Shown piece by piece: positions 7,509 to 16,579 of a stretch of DNA of 64,000 nucleotides; within the stretch, counting starts at the first letter, position 1, and each line of letters begins with the position of its first letter. The stretch comes from an uncultured Muribaculaceae bacterium. GTDB lineage: Bacteria; Bacteroidota; Bacteroidia; Bacteroidales; Muribaculaceae. The stretch spans positions 235,629-299,628 of the forward strand of contig CANQZG010000002.1 of assembly GCA_947628305.1 (NCBI GenBank), given 5' to 3'. The position numbers and the translations under genes are program-made. The notes beneath the pieces were generated by a model that did no database searches, had not been told where the DNA came from, and saw nothing but the letters and a program-made list of their open reading frames with translations.

Positions 7509-8039
7509 GTGAAAAAGGTTACAATAAAAGAGATTATGACTGGCAAATTACTTGAAAAACGCTTGGATGAAATACAAGGCAACATGTTGGATTTTGCCCT
7601 CATGTTGACAGCTGATGCCGGTGTGGCCGATAGACTTGTGAAAGAATCGGTATCACGGGTGTTGGAATCGGGATATTGCAGCGATGACCGTGGTGTTCGT
7701 TTCAAGAGCCGTGTTTACGTTATCATGCGGGAGGTCTTTGACGAAAAATATGGTTGTCAAGACCGGGATGATATTAAGGACGCCACAGGTTCACTCTATC
7801 AGGTGGAGACCATCGACGAGTCGGAGGAATTGATAGAACACTCTCTTTCGTCCGGTGAGGTCGGCGATATAATCGCCTCTCTATCCCCCGATGTCAGGGA
7901 ATCATACGTGCTTCATATCACGGGATGCCGTCGGCGTGAGATTGCAAGAAGGCTGCAGATGCCCTATATACGTGTTGTGCGGTGTATCTTTATCGGTCGC
8001 ACGGCCGTGCGGAAATATCTTGAAGGTCGATGTGGTTGA
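7509..8039 (+). CDS. orphan sigma-70/ECF-like factor
   Basis: The 176 residues show an N-terminal region 2-like helix set (MLDFALMLTADAGVADRLVKES, near residues 26-48) and a C-terminal region 4-like helix-turn-helix (IIASLSPDVRESYVLHITGCRRREIARRLQMP, near 117-148). Both are divergent from typical ECF sigmas. The frame opens with GTG at 7509, but the -7 box TATATTTG occupies 7502-7509, so translation may really begin at the ATG at 7536 (167 residues). No anti-sigma (FecR or zinc-type) gene is adjacent. It ends 8 bp from the converging rmuC gene. Confidence 0.72.
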   Translation: MKKVTIKEIMTGKLLEKRLDEIQGNMLDFALMLTADAGVADRLVKESVSRVLESGYCSDDRGVRFKSRVYVIMREVFDEKYGCQDRDDIKDATGSLYQVETIDESEELIEHSLSSGEVGDIIASLSPDVRESYVLHITGCRRREIARRLQMPYIRVVRCIFIGRTAVRKYLEGRCG

Positions 8040-8047
8040 ACGGTAGA

Positions 8048-9415
8048 TTATTCAGGTAATTCAGGATGGGGGCGATGCTCATCGTCTTTGACAAGCCGAC
8101 GGTCGATTATTTTAGACGCCTTGGCACCGAGTGATTTCATCTTTTCGGCTCGCCCGATAAGGTTTCCTGTGCCTTCCGACAGTTTTTTCATCGCTGCCGA
8201 ATGGGCATCCACCGCCTGTGACAATGCCTTTTCTATTCGTTGCATGTCATCGAGGAATCCGACGAGTTTGTCATACATGCGTCCGGCGGTCTCGGCGATT
8301 TCAATCGCGTTACGGGTCTGCCTGTCATGATTCCACAGTTGGGCGACTATTCGCAATGCCGAGATGAGATGAGTCGGGGAGATGATTAACACCCGTTTGT
8401 CGTAGGCTTCCTGCCATAGGTTGTCATCAAGACGCATTGCTGCGATATAGGCCGGTTCATTGGGGATGAACATCATGACGAAGTCGGTCTTGTTGTCTCC
8501 GACATAATCCTGATAGCTTTTGCGACGGAGTTCCTCGATATGGTTTCTCACCGAGGCCACGTGCCGTTGTCCTTCGGTCTGGCGTTCCTCATCGGTCTCG
8601 GCCTTGGTGTACCGCACGAATGCCGAAAGCGAAACCTTTGAATCAATCACCATGCACCGTCCGTCGGGATAGTTTATGACGACATCGGGGCGCAACAGCG
8701 AACCGTCATCGTTGCGCAGTGCCCGTCCCGATTCATCGGTGGTTTGCTGCACTGTGTAATGTACGCCTTCGCGCAGTCCGCTTTTGTCAAGTATAGTCTG
8801 TAATACAAGCTCTCCCCAGTCACCCTGTACCTTGGAATTGCCACGCAGGGCCTCGGTCAGCTCCTTGGCCTCGCGTCCTATCGATTGGTTGGCGTCAATC
8901 AGTTCCTTTATGCGTTCTGACAACGAAAATCGTTCGCGGGCCTCGGCCGAATAGGTCTCCTCCACTTTTTTCTTGAATGTCGCGATGTCATTCTTGAGCG
9001 GGGCGAGAATTTCATCAAGGCGCGTCTCGTGTTCTTGCTTGAAACGGCGGGAGTTGTTAAGCAATATCTCGTTGGCGAGATTGCGGAACCGTTCTTCCTC
9101 GACGCGGTCACGCTCGGCCTTCTCGGCATCAAGTAGCCGCAGACGTTCCTCGGCACGGGCGAGGTTCTCACGGAGTGAGGAGTTTGTATCCTCTGATTGA
9201 CGTAACCGTTCGGCTGTCTCGCGTGCATGACGCTCGGCCTCCTCGGCACGCCGAGTAGTGTCGTTGATTCTTAGGTCGGCTTCGTTTAACTGCCGTGCCG
9301 AATCGTTCGCTCGGCTATCAAGTTCGGCGATTCGGCGTAAAGAAGATGCCGATTGCCATATATTCACGACAATCAGGGCGACAATTATCGCCGTGAGTAT
9401 TATGATGGTCGTCAT
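8048..9415 (-). CDS. rmuC: RmuC family protein (DNA recombination limiting)
   Basis: A membrane-tethered coiled-coil protein with a nuclease-like domain, linked in E. coli to limiting inversion at short repeats. Residues 1-20 form a membrane anchor, about 22-115 a long Arg/Glu/Ala-rich coiled coil, and about 160-430 the RmuC domain with GDWGELVLQTILDKSGL, PDVVINYPDGRCMVIDSKVSL and FIPNEPAYIAAM; the Asp and the DSK motif fit the PD-(D/E)XK fold. It lies 9 bp after the ridA stop, so both share the ridA promoter. Its molecular activity is not established in this group. Confidence 0.92.
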   Translation of the reverse strand: MTTIIILTAIIVALIVVNIWQSASSLRRIAELDSRANDSARQLNEADLRINDTTRRAEEAERHARETAERLRQSEDTNSSLRENLARAEERLRLLDAEKAERDRVEEERFRNLANEILLNNSRRFKQEHETRLDEILAPLKNDIATFKKKVEETYSAEARERFSLSERIKELIDANQSIGREAKELTEALRGNSKVQGDWGELVLQTILDKSGLREGVHYTVQQTTDESGRALRNDDGSLLRPDVVINYPDGRCMVIDSKVSLSAFVRYTKAETDEERQTEGQRHVASVRNHIEELRRKSYQDYVGDNKTDFVMMFIPNEPAYIAAMRLDDNLWQEAYDKRVLIISPTHLISALRIVAQLWNHDRQTRNAIEIAETAGRMYDKLVGFLDDMQRIEKALSQAVDAHSAAMKKLSEGTGNLIGRAEKMKSLGAKASKIIDRRLVKDDEHRPHPELPE

Positions 9416-9424
9416 CGCCTGAAG

Positions 9425-9799
9425 TTATCGGGCTGCGATGACCTCGATTTCGACGAGCACTTGCTTGGGAAGTTCGCGGACGGCGACCGCCGAACGTGCC
9501 GGGTAGGGCTGTGTGAACTCACGTCCATAGACCTCGTTCATCGGGACGAACAGGCTCATATCGGCGAGGAACACAGTCGTCTTTACCACATTGTCGATTG
9601 ACAGGCCGGCCTCGGCGAGGATGGCTTTGACATTGGCGATTGATTGGGCGGTCTGTGCCTCGATGCCTTCAGGTATTTCCCCTGTCGCTGGGTTAACGGG
9701 AATCTGTCCTGAACAGTACACTATTGAACCGAGGTCTATTGCCTGGCTGTAAGGGCCGATGGCGGCGGGCGCGTTGGTTGTCGCGATTACTTTCTTCAT
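9425..9799 (-). CDS. ridA: RidA family reactive imine/enamine deaminase
   Basis: Hydrolyses 2-aminoacrylate and similar reactive intermediates released by PLP enzymes, as a cytosolic trimer. The 124 residues span the whole family. Visible signatures are AAIGPYSQAI at the N-terminus, YCSGQIPVNPATGE, and near the end YPARSAVAVRELPKQVLVEIEVIA, which contains the substrate-binding Arg (PARSA) and the family C-terminal signature. A full promoter lies upstream at 9840-9870. rmuC follows after 9 bp. Confidence 0.95.
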   Translation of the reverse strand: MKKVIATTNAPAAIGPYSQAIDLGSIVYCSGQIPVNPATGEIPEGIEAQTAQSIANVKAILAEAGLSIDNVVKTTVFLADMSLFVPMNEVYGREFTQPYPARSAVAVRELPKQVLVEIEVIAAR

Positions 9800-9839
9800 T
9801 GTATTTAGTGTTTGAGAAATCTGTATAACATCTACGTTG

Positions 9840-9870
9840 CAAAATTAGGTTTTATTCCCCGAATTTCAAA
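9840..9870 (-). promoter_or_regulatory. promoter for ridA-rmuC
   Basis: On the minus strand TTTG (9867-9870), a 19-nt spacer and -7 TAATTTTG (9840-9847) stand 40 nt upstream of the ridA ATG. Confidence 0.65.
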
Positions 9871-9897
9871 ATGAAGTTTTCACGTAGGACACAATAA

Positions 9898-11313
9898 TCA
9901 AGCCGGAGTCACGATTCCATCGTCGGGGAGGATGCGGAGTTTGCCGATGGTGATGTCGCTTGCGGTGGAGATGAGTGCGCGGTCAAGAGCCTCCATGAGC
10001 GAATTGACGCCGGGGAAAGATGTGTCGAATCCGGGGATGAATCCTGAATCGCCGTGTGTCTCGATGCGTGAAAGTATCTCTCCCGCAGGGGTATCGGAGT
10101 ATTCGCCTGTCGGTTGGACGGCTCTCTCGGCGACATCGTCGAGACTGTCGCTGACGCGTTGGATAAGTCCGTTGGCGATAAGACGGTTGACGGTCTCGTC
10201 GACAAGACGTGGTGGCAGCTTGTAATGTGCGGCGATTCCATCAGGGGTGAGGGCCGGTTTGCGTTTCTCGAACCGTTGCACGATAATGGCGAATATGCCG
10301 AGTGTCACCCGACGGCGATAGTCGCCTGATATATTGTCAATCTGTTTCTCGAAACTGAACCTGAATATATTCTGTGACGAGTAGCAGATGACGGCCCCCG
10401 TGAGGGTTATGAGCCATACAAGCTGCAACCATATAAGGAACAGTGGGAGAAATGAGAAGCTGCCGTAAATCGCGTTGTATTTTGACACATACATCTGTCC
10501 CGAGACAAACAGCCATTGGACGACCTGAAAGCCGACCGCAGCAAGCAATCCAGCGATTAACGCATTGAGAATCTTGACTTTGGCATTGGGAATTAATAGA
10601 TACACGCCGGAAAAGAACAACCATGAGAACACCCATGACACGAGGTCCAGGAGGAATGACATGACGGGGGTGAACACTACCTCGGGGAGGATTTTCTGCA
10701 TGGCCGATGACATCATGATGTTTATACCGGATGAGCATATCATCAGGACGGGCAGTACAAGGCATATCGCGAGGTAGTCGGTCAATTTTCGCCATATAGT
10801 GCGGTCGGATGTGACATTCCATATATTGTTGAACATACTCTCGACATTGCCGAGTAGAGAGATGAGGGTCCACAGCAAGAATACGATGCCTACGCCTACA
10901 AATAAACCCTCCGACGACTGTGCGAGATAGCTGTCAACATAGTTTGAAGCCACCTCGAGTATTCTCTGTTGTGACGACAGGGTATTGAACAACTGCGACT
11001 TGATTAGGTTCTGAAATCCGAATCCCCGCGCAATGGCGAACAGCAACGCCAGTGCCGGGACAAGGGCGAGGATAGTTTGATAGGTCATCGCGGCCGCTTT
11101 GTTCTGCAAATCGGAACTCATGAAAGAGCGCGCCGATAGGTTCAAGGTTTTCACCACATCGATTTTCCATGATTTGCGCGGGTCGGTCCACACTCCCGCC
11201 GAGACATAGTTCCACACGGCCATTGTCTTGTCGATGATTCGACTTATAAATGATGGCTTTGACGTGTTTCCTTCAGGATGCTGTATATTAGTCATATTGG
11301 TCCTATTAGTCAT
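9898..11313 (-). CDS. YihY/BrkB family inner-membrane protein
   Basis: A polytopic protein of the YihY/virulence factor BrkB family, formerly mislabelled RNase BN. About six membrane helices run from residue 75 to 310, with the family stretch NKAAAMTYQTILALVPALALLFA near 72-94 and FLPLFLIWLQLVWLITLTGAVI near 285-306. The C-terminal 140 residues are soluble and include a winged-helix-like segment (GIAAHYKLPPRLVDETVNRLIANGLI), as in Bacteroidetes members. The start at 11313 is followed by a second in-frame ATG six codons on, inside a short tandem duplication; either could be used. The -7 box TATATTTG at 11333-11340 gives a leader of about 15 nt. Function is not known. Confidence 0.9.
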   Translation of the reverse strand: MTNRTNMTNIQHPEGNTSKPSFISRIIDKTMAVWNYVSAGVWTDPRKSWKIDVVKTLNLSARSFMSSDLQNKAAAMTYQTILALVPALALLFAIARGFGFQNLIKSQLFNTLSSQQRILEVASNYVDSYLAQSSEGLFVGVGIVFLLWTLISLLGNVESMFNNIWNVTSDRTIWRKLTDYLAICLVLPVLMICSSGINIMMSSAMQKILPEVVFTPVMSFLLDLVSWVFSWLFFSGVYLLIPNAKVKILNALIAGLLAAVGFQVVQWLFVSGQMYVSKYNAIYGSFSFLPLFLIWLQLVWLITLTGAVICYSSQNIFRFSFEKQIDNISGDYRRRVTLGIFAIIVQRFEKRKPALTPDGIAAHYKLPPRLVDETVNRLIANGLIQRVSDSLDDVAERAVQPTGEYSDTPAGEILSRIETHGDSGFIPGFDTSFPGVNSLMEALDRALISTASDITIGKLRILPDDGIVTPA

Positions 11314-11344
11314 ATTGGTTATAAGACAAAGTCAAATATACGAA

Positions 11345-11372
11345 GAAATCCCGAGTATGCGCCCGGGATTTC
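11345..11372 (-). terminator. hairpin downstream of the OmpA-type gene
   Basis: A nine-bp perfect stem GAAATCCCG/CGGGATTTC with a ten-base loop, 44 bp after the stop of the outer-membrane protein gene. No strong T tract follows. It also partly overlaps the area upstream of the YihY promoter. Confidence 0.5.
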
Positions 11373-11415
11373 CTGAAATTTTATTTTGAATATAATCGGT
11401 TATAATTCGTTGTAA

Positions 11416-12621
11416 TTATTCAGGCTGAGCGAATATCACAATACGGTTCCAGTTGTTCTGTTCGTATATCTGGGTGTCGCTTCCTTCGCCGACCACTGAC
11501 AGACGTTCGGGGTTGATTCCGTAGCTGTTGACGAGGATGTCGGCTACGGTCTGTGCACGGCGTTGTGACAGTTCTTTGTTGTATTCGGCTGTGCCGGTGT
11601 CTTCATCAGCATATCCCTTGACAACAACCTGAACGTCGGGGTTGGCTTTCATCCATTCGGCCACGTTGTAGACGTTGACCATTTCTTCATCGGAGACAAC
11701 AGCCGAGTTGATTTTGAACCTGACGGCTGAAAGCATCGGGGCCTGAACGACAACTGTCTCTGACTCAACAACCTCGGGACAGGGAAGCTGGGCCTCGGCT
11801 GCGGCGAGGGCGGCTGTGGATGTGGCGAGTGCTCCGCGAAGGTCGTTCACCTGACTGTTGAGCTGGTTGATATAGGACAGATATTCACAGGGGTTGTAGG
11901 CCTTGAAACCGTTACCGCCGATGTGGAATGTGAATCCTCCGATAGCCGAGATGTTCATGTCAATGGGGTTGCCGTAAGCGTAATTGTCGAAATTGTCACC
12001 GTGGAACTGAGCGCGACCTTCAGCGAAGAAATCGACATACTGGCTCAGACGGAATCGGAGCTGGATACCTGCCGACACGGGGAGCGTCCACTGATTGCTC
12101 TTTACCTTGTCGTGGCGGTTCATGATGTTGGATGCCGGGGCCTTGTAGTCCCAGGTGTAACTTCCTCCCACGCCTATGAACGGGACAATTGAGAATACAC
12201 GGTCAAATTTCACCCCGCCGAGCGAGTTGAACATATCCCACATGATGTCGAGGTTGGCATTAGCTGTCTTAGCCTTGCTGTACACTCCGTTGTCCCAGTG
12301 AATTGCGCCGTAGTTGAAACCGAGACGCCATCCGAAATAAGGAGAGAACCATTTGCCGAATCCCACATTGTAGGTGGCAGTGATGTGGTGGTGTTTGTCT
12401 CCGTCCTTTAGATAGTTCTCGACAAACGGTGACTGAATGCCCGCGCCTATCTGAATGAACCAGTTGTCACGCGCACGTGCCGAATAATTAGTCTTGCATT
12501 CGACTGTCTGCTCCGTGATGACGGTCTCGTCAACGATTACAGCAGTCTCCTGGGCCTTGGCCTCGTCAGCCATCCACAGCATCCCGCTGCAGGCGGCAAT
12601 CAGTAGTAAATTAGTTCTCAT
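11416..12621 (-). CDS. OmpA-family outer membrane protein
   Basis: A structural outer-membrane protein that anchors the membrane to peptidoglycan. Residues 1-23 are a signal peptide (ending EAKAQ). Residues about 45-235 form a beta-barrel of alternating aromatic strands (RDNWFIQIGAGIQSP, WFSPYFGWRLGFNYG, GGFTFHIGGNGF). A short linker with a coiled segment follows (about 245-275), then the OmpA domain from about 295 to 398 with VVKGYADEDTG and NKELSQRRAQTVADIL, which carry the diaminopimelate-binding Asp and Arg. It is a single gene; I see no consensus -7 box in the 183 bp before dxr on this strand. Confidence 0.93.
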   Translation of the reverse strand: MRTNLLLIAACSGMLWMADEAKAQETAVIVDETVITEQTVECKTNYSARARDNWFIQIGAGIQSPFVENYLKDGDKHHHITATYNVGFGKWFSPYFGWRLGFNYGAIHWDNGVYSKAKTANANLDIMWDMFNSLGGVKFDRVFSIVPFIGVGGSYTWDYKAPASNIMNRHDKVKSNQWTLPVSAGIQLRFRLSQYVDFFAEGRAQFHGDNFDNYAYGNPIDMNISAIGGFTFHIGGNGFKAYNPCEYLSYINQLNSQVNDLRGALATSTAALAAAEAQLPCPEVVESETVVVQAPMLSAVRFKINSAVVSDEEMVNVYNVAEWMKANPDVQVVVKGYADEDTGTAEYNKELSQRRAQTVADILVNSYGINPERLSVVGEGSDTQIYEQNNWNRIVIFAQPE

Positions 12622-12804
12622 CTCTCTTAAATATTTAGTTGTTTTGTCGTTGTTTTAAACAGCTTTTAAATCTGAATAGACTTATTTACGCTTTTATAAC
12701 ATTCCGTCGATAGTCTTTGTTCGGATTGTGGCGGGTAAATATCTCGGTTTTCCATGAAATTGTATTAAATTTGCAACTTAAATTAGAAATTTATTACAAA
12801 CACA

Positions 12805-13998
12805 GTGAATCAACCCAAGAGGATTGCGGTGCTTGGTTCGACAGGTTCGATAGGCACCCAGACACTTGACATAATATCGGAATACCCGGACCGGTTCAAG
12901 GCGCAGGTTCTTGTCGGCGGTCACAATGTCGCGACGCTTGCTGAACAGGCGTTGCGTTATAGACCCGCGCTGGTGATTATCGCTGATGAGTCACGTTACA
13001 GCGAGTTGTGTGACGTCCTTGCCGGAACCGGTATAGAGGTAGCGGCCGGGGCATCGGCGATAGCTGATGCGATGGGACGCGATGACGTGGACACGGTCGT
13101 CACGGCCACGGTGGGGTATAGTGGTCTTGAACCGACACTCCGTGCGATTGCCGCCGGGAAGGAGATTGCATTGGCCAACAAGGAGACGTTGGTTGTGGCC
13201 GGGGAATTGGTTACTTCGCTACTTGCGGAGAGCCGTTCTACGCTTCTTCCGGTTGACTCGGAACATTCAGCCATATATCAATGTCTTGTCGGGGAGACCC
13301 CTGAATCGGTCGATAAATTGATAATAACGGCATCTGGAGGGCCGTTTCGTAATATGCCCATGGAGCGGCTGAAACATGTGACTGTCGCTGACGCGCTTCA
13401 TCATCCTAATTGGTCGATGGGGGCTAAGATTACAATCGATTCGGCCACAATGCTCAACAAGGCGTTTGAAATCATCGAGGCACGATGGCTTTTCGGTATA
13501 GATAGTTCGCGCATTGAAGCTGTGGTTCATCCGCAGTCGATAGTCCATTCTATGGTGCAGTTCCGCGATGGCGCGGTCAAAGCACAGTTAGGAATCCCTG
13601 ATATGCATCTTCCGATACGTTATGCGCTCGGTGACGCGACACGTCTTGACACAGCGGAGCGTAAACTGACACTGACCGACTATGCGTCATTAACGTTTGA
13701 GAAACCTGATACCAAGAGATTTCCGTGTCTGACATTGGCCTACCATGCGTTGGACAAGGGTGGAAATACGGCGTGTATCATCAATGCCGCCAATGAAATC
13801 GCCGTTTCGGCGTTTCTTGACGGGCGTATCGCATTCACCGACATCTATGACCTCATCACCGACACGCTTGGACGCGTATCTTACATTGCATCGCCGACAT
13901 ACGATGATTATGTGGCGACAAACACTGAATCCCGGGCGGTTGCGTCAGAAATGGTTGAGAATATTACAGCAAATCAAAAAATAATCTGCAATTTATAA
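12805..13998 (+). CDS. dxr: 1-deoxy-D-xylulose 5-phosphate reductoisomerase
   Basis: Second enzyme of the non-mevalonate isoprenoid pathway: it makes 2-C-methyl-D-erythritol 4-phosphate with NADPH. The start is GTG at 12805; no ATG precedes the NADPH loop LGSTGSIGTQTLDII at residues 10-24. Further signatures are LANKETLVVAGE, PVDSEHSAIYQCL (metal and substrate site), TASGGPFR and HPNWSMGAKITIDSATMLNKAFE. The 397 residues are slightly long for the family. A -7 box TAAATTTG lies at 12766-12773, without a clear -33. The gene abuts rseP with no gap, which links isoprenoid and envelope functions as in many bacteria. Confidence 0.97.
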   Translation: MNQPKRIAVLGSTGSIGTQTLDIISEYPDRFKAQVLVGGHNVATLAEQALRYRPALVIIADESRYSELCDVLAGTGIEVAAGASAIADAMGRDDVDTVVTATVGYSGLEPTLRAIAAGKEIALANKETLVVAGELVTSLLAESRSTLLPVDSEHSAIYQCLVGETPESVDKLIITASGGPFRNMPMERLKHVTVADALHHPNWSMGAKITIDSATMLNKAFEIIEARWLFGIDSSRIEAVVHPQSIVHSMVQFRDGAVKAQLGIPDMHLPIRYALGDATRLDTAERKLTLTDYASLTFEKPDTKRFPCLTLAYHALDKGGNTACIINAANEIAVSAFLDGRIAFTDIYDLITDTLGRVSYIASPTYDDYVATNTESRAVASEMVENITANQKIICNL

Positions 13999-15366
13999 AT
14001 GGAAGTATTCCTGATGAAAGCGGCCCAACTGGTGGCCGCACTCGCGTTTCTTGTAATCATACATGAATTCGGGCATTACATAATCGCCCGGATGTTCGGC
14101 ATAAAGGTCGAGAAATTCTATCTGTTCTTCAACCCGTGGTTCTCACTCGTGAAATGGAAACCTAAAAAAGGAAACCCTAAACTCGATAAAAACGGGAACG
14201 AGAAGGCGTCGTGGCGTGATACTGAATACGGCATAGGCTGGCTACCGCTTGGCGGATATGTTAAAATTGCCGGGATGATTGATGAGTCGATGGACAAGGA
14301 ACAGATGGCGCAGCCTGAACAACCATGGGAGTTCCGCGCCAAGCCGGCATATCAACGGTTGCTTGTGATGCTCGGCGGGGTCATTTTCAATTTTGTTCTC
14401 GCGATTTTCATTTATGCGGGCATCGCATGGTACTGGGGCGAAAAATACATCCCGTTTGAAAATGCCTACGAGGGAATGGATTTCGCTCCTGCCGCTCAGG
14501 CTGTAGGTTTCCGTAACGGTGACATACCGCTCATGGCCGATGGGCACAAACTCGATGTTGCTGACACCGACCATGCTTATCGTATGGCCGATGCTGATAT
14601 TGTCACAGTTCTCCGTAACCACAGGGACACGGTTGACATAAAAATACCGGCTGATTTCATTTTCCGTCTAAACGAGGATAAAGGGTTCTATACCTATCGT
14701 GTCCCGGTTGTAGTTGACCGTCTTGTCGCAGGTGAGGCCGGTGTCAAGGCCGGATTGAAAGAGGGCGACCGCATTGTCGCCGTCGATACAATCGCGACAC
14801 CGTCATATACGGAATTGACACCTGCGCTTTCCAGGTATAAGGATAAGGCGACAACTGTCACTGTAATGCGTGACGGCAAGAGGCTCAAGCTGCCCATAAC
14901 GCTCAACTCCAACGGTAAAATCGGATTCCAGTTGCGCAAGATAACTGAAATATATCCCACGGTCACTGTCAGCTACGGCCTGTTGCAGTCCTTTCCCGAG
15001 GGATGGAAACTCGGCACGACTACATTATCGACTTACGTCAGCTCGATGAAACATGTGTTCACGGCCGAAGGTGCGCAGAGCCTTGGCGGCTTCGGTGCAA
15101 TCGGGAATATGTTTCCGGCCGAATGGAGTTGGCTGTCGTTCTGGGAAATCACCGCGTTTCTTTCAGTGGCCCTCGCTTTCATGAACATAATACCTATCCC
15201 TGGTCTTGACGGTGGCCATGTGATGTTTGTGCTGTGGGAAATCATCACACGCCGTAAGCCCTCGGAAAAGTTCCTTGAGATGGCGCAGATGGCCGGAATG
15301 GCTTTCCTGTTGCTGTTGCTCGTTTATGCCAACGGCAATGATATTTTCCGTGCGATATTCAAGTGA
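13999..15366 (+). CDS. rseP: RseP-type site-2 zinc metalloprotease
   Basis: An intramembrane protease that cuts anti-sigma factors and signal-peptide remnants in the inner membrane. The first membrane helix holds HEFGH at residues 22-26, and the third ligand lies in IPIPGLDGGHVMF, with Asp404. Two PDZ-like regions sit between (about 150-330), including AGVKAGLKEGDRIVAVD. The last helix is near 430-448. The start codon follows the dxr stop directly, and the stop overlaps the next start, so the three genes form one transcript. Length 455 fits the family. Confidence 0.95.
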   Translation: MEVFLMKAAQLVAALAFLVIIHEFGHYIIARMFGIKVEKFYLFFNPWFSLVKWKPKKGNPKLDKNGNEKASWRDTEYGIGWLPLGGYVKIAGMIDESMDKEQMAQPEQPWEFRAKPAYQRLLVMLGGVIFNFVLAIFIYAGIAWYWGEKYIPFENAYEGMDFAPAAQAVGFRNGDIPLMADGHKLDVADTDHAYRMADADIVTVLRNHRDTVDIKIPADFIFRLNEDKGFYTYRVPVVVDRLVAGEAGVKAGLKEGDRIVAVDTIATPSYTELTPALSRYKDKATTVTVMRDGKRLKLPITLNSNGKIGFQLRKITEIYPTVTVSYGLLQSFPEGWKLGTTTLSTYVSSMKHVFTAEGAQSLGGFGAIGNMFPAEWSWLSFWEITAFLSVALAFMNIIPIPGLDGGHVMFVLWEIITRRKPSEKFLEMAQMAGMAFLLLLLVYANGNDIFRAIFK

Positions 15367-16559
15367 TTGACGTTATGGAATATAAGATAGTCAGATTGCG
15401 TAAGGGGAAGGAAGAGTCTTTGCTCCGTTTCCATCCCTGGGTGTTTTCAGGTGCCATAGAATCTTTGCCCAACGGGTTAGAGGAGGGTGAGATTGTCAGG
15501 GTGATTTCTTCAGACGGCGCAGTGCTCGGCATGGGGCATTACCAGATTGGCAGTATCGCTGTCAGGATGTTGACAGCAGGTGACGAGACTGTCGATGACA
15601 CGTTCTTTGTCAGACGCCTGGAACAGGCTTGGCGGTTACGTGTCATACTCGGTCTTGTGCGCGGGAACAACACCGCCTATCGTCTTGTCCATGGCGAGGG
15701 GGATTTCTTGCCCGGATTGATTGTCGATGTCTATGGTGATACCGCCGTGGTGCAGGCTCATTCCCCGGGCATGCATTTTGCCCGTAATATTATCGCGAAG
15801 TCACTGACACAATTGCCTGATGCAGGAATCAGGAACATCTATTACAAATCGGAGACGACGTTACCCTACAAGGCACATCTTGACCCGCAGAACCAATATA
15901 TCATTGGCGGGTTCACGACTAATGTCGCCGAGGAAAACGGTCTCAAATTTCATATAGACTGGCTGAAAGGTCAGAAAACCGGCTTTTTCGTGGACCAACG
16001 TGACAACCGTGCTTTGTTGCGGAGCATGTCACAGGGCCGCCGTGTGTTGAATATGTTTTGTTACACGGGTGGTTTCTCTGTCTACGCCCTTGCGGGAGGG
16101 GCGGCCGAGGTTCATTCGGTCGACAGTTCGGCCAAGGCGATTCAGTTGACCGATGCCAATGTCGCGTTGAATTTCCCGGATGACAAACGTCATCGTTCTT
16201 ACGCCGAGGATGCGTTCAAGTTCCTGTCGGCAATGGAGGCGGGTGCATACGACCTTATTGTGCTTGACCCTCCGGCGTTCGCCAAGCATCGTAGTGCAAT
16301 CCGCAACGCCTTGCGCGGCTATCAGCGGTTGAATGCCCGTGCATTCGAGAAAATCGCGTCGGGCGGGATATTGTTCACTTTCTCGTGCTCACAGGCAATA
16401 ACCCGCGAGCAGTTCCGCCTGGCGGTGTTCTCGGCGGCGGCGCAGACCGGCCGACGTGTCCGTATACTTCACCAGCTGACACAGCCCGCCGACCATCCTG
16501 TCAACATCTATCATCCCGAGGGTGAATACCTCAAGGGACTTGTCCTTTATGTAGAATAA
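15363..16559 (+). CDS. class I SAM-dependent rRNA methyltransferase (RlmI/RlmO-like)
   Basis: Likely methylates a cytosine of 23S rRNA. The N-terminus (about 5-80) is a PUA domain (RFHPWVFSGAIESLPNGLEEGEIVRV). The Rossmann core follows, with VLNMFCYTGGFSVYALAGGAAEVHSVDSS near residues 222-250 and the motif DLIVLDPPAFAKHR near 297-310, then FSCSQ. This architecture is that of RlmI. The frame begins with GTG at 15363, which overlaps the rseP stop by 4 bp; an ATG at 15375 is a possible alternative that gives the same domains. RlmI modifies C1962 in E. coli; the exact target here is not shown by the sequence. Confidence 0.92.
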   Translation: MIDVMEYKIVRLRKGKEESLLRFHPWVFSGAIESLPNGLEEGEIVRVISSDGAVLGMGHYQIGSIAVRMLTAGDETVDDTFFVRRLEQAWRLRVILGLVRGNNTAYRLVHGEGDFLPGLIVDVYGDTAVVQAHSPGMHFARNIIAKSLTQLPDAGIRNIYYKSETTLPYKAHLDPQNQYIIGGFTTNVAEENGLKFHIDWLKGQKTGFFVDQRDNRALLRSMSQGRRVLNMFCYTGGFSVYALAGGAAEVHSVDSSAKAIQLTDANVALNFPDDKRHRSYAEDAFKFLSAMEAGAYDLIVLDPPAFAKHRSAIRNALRGYQRLNARAFEKIASGGILFTFSCSQAITREQFRLAVFSAAAQTGRRVRILHQLTQPADHPVNIYHPEGEYLKGLVLYVE

Positions 16560-16579
16560 TTATTATCTCTCTTATTATA

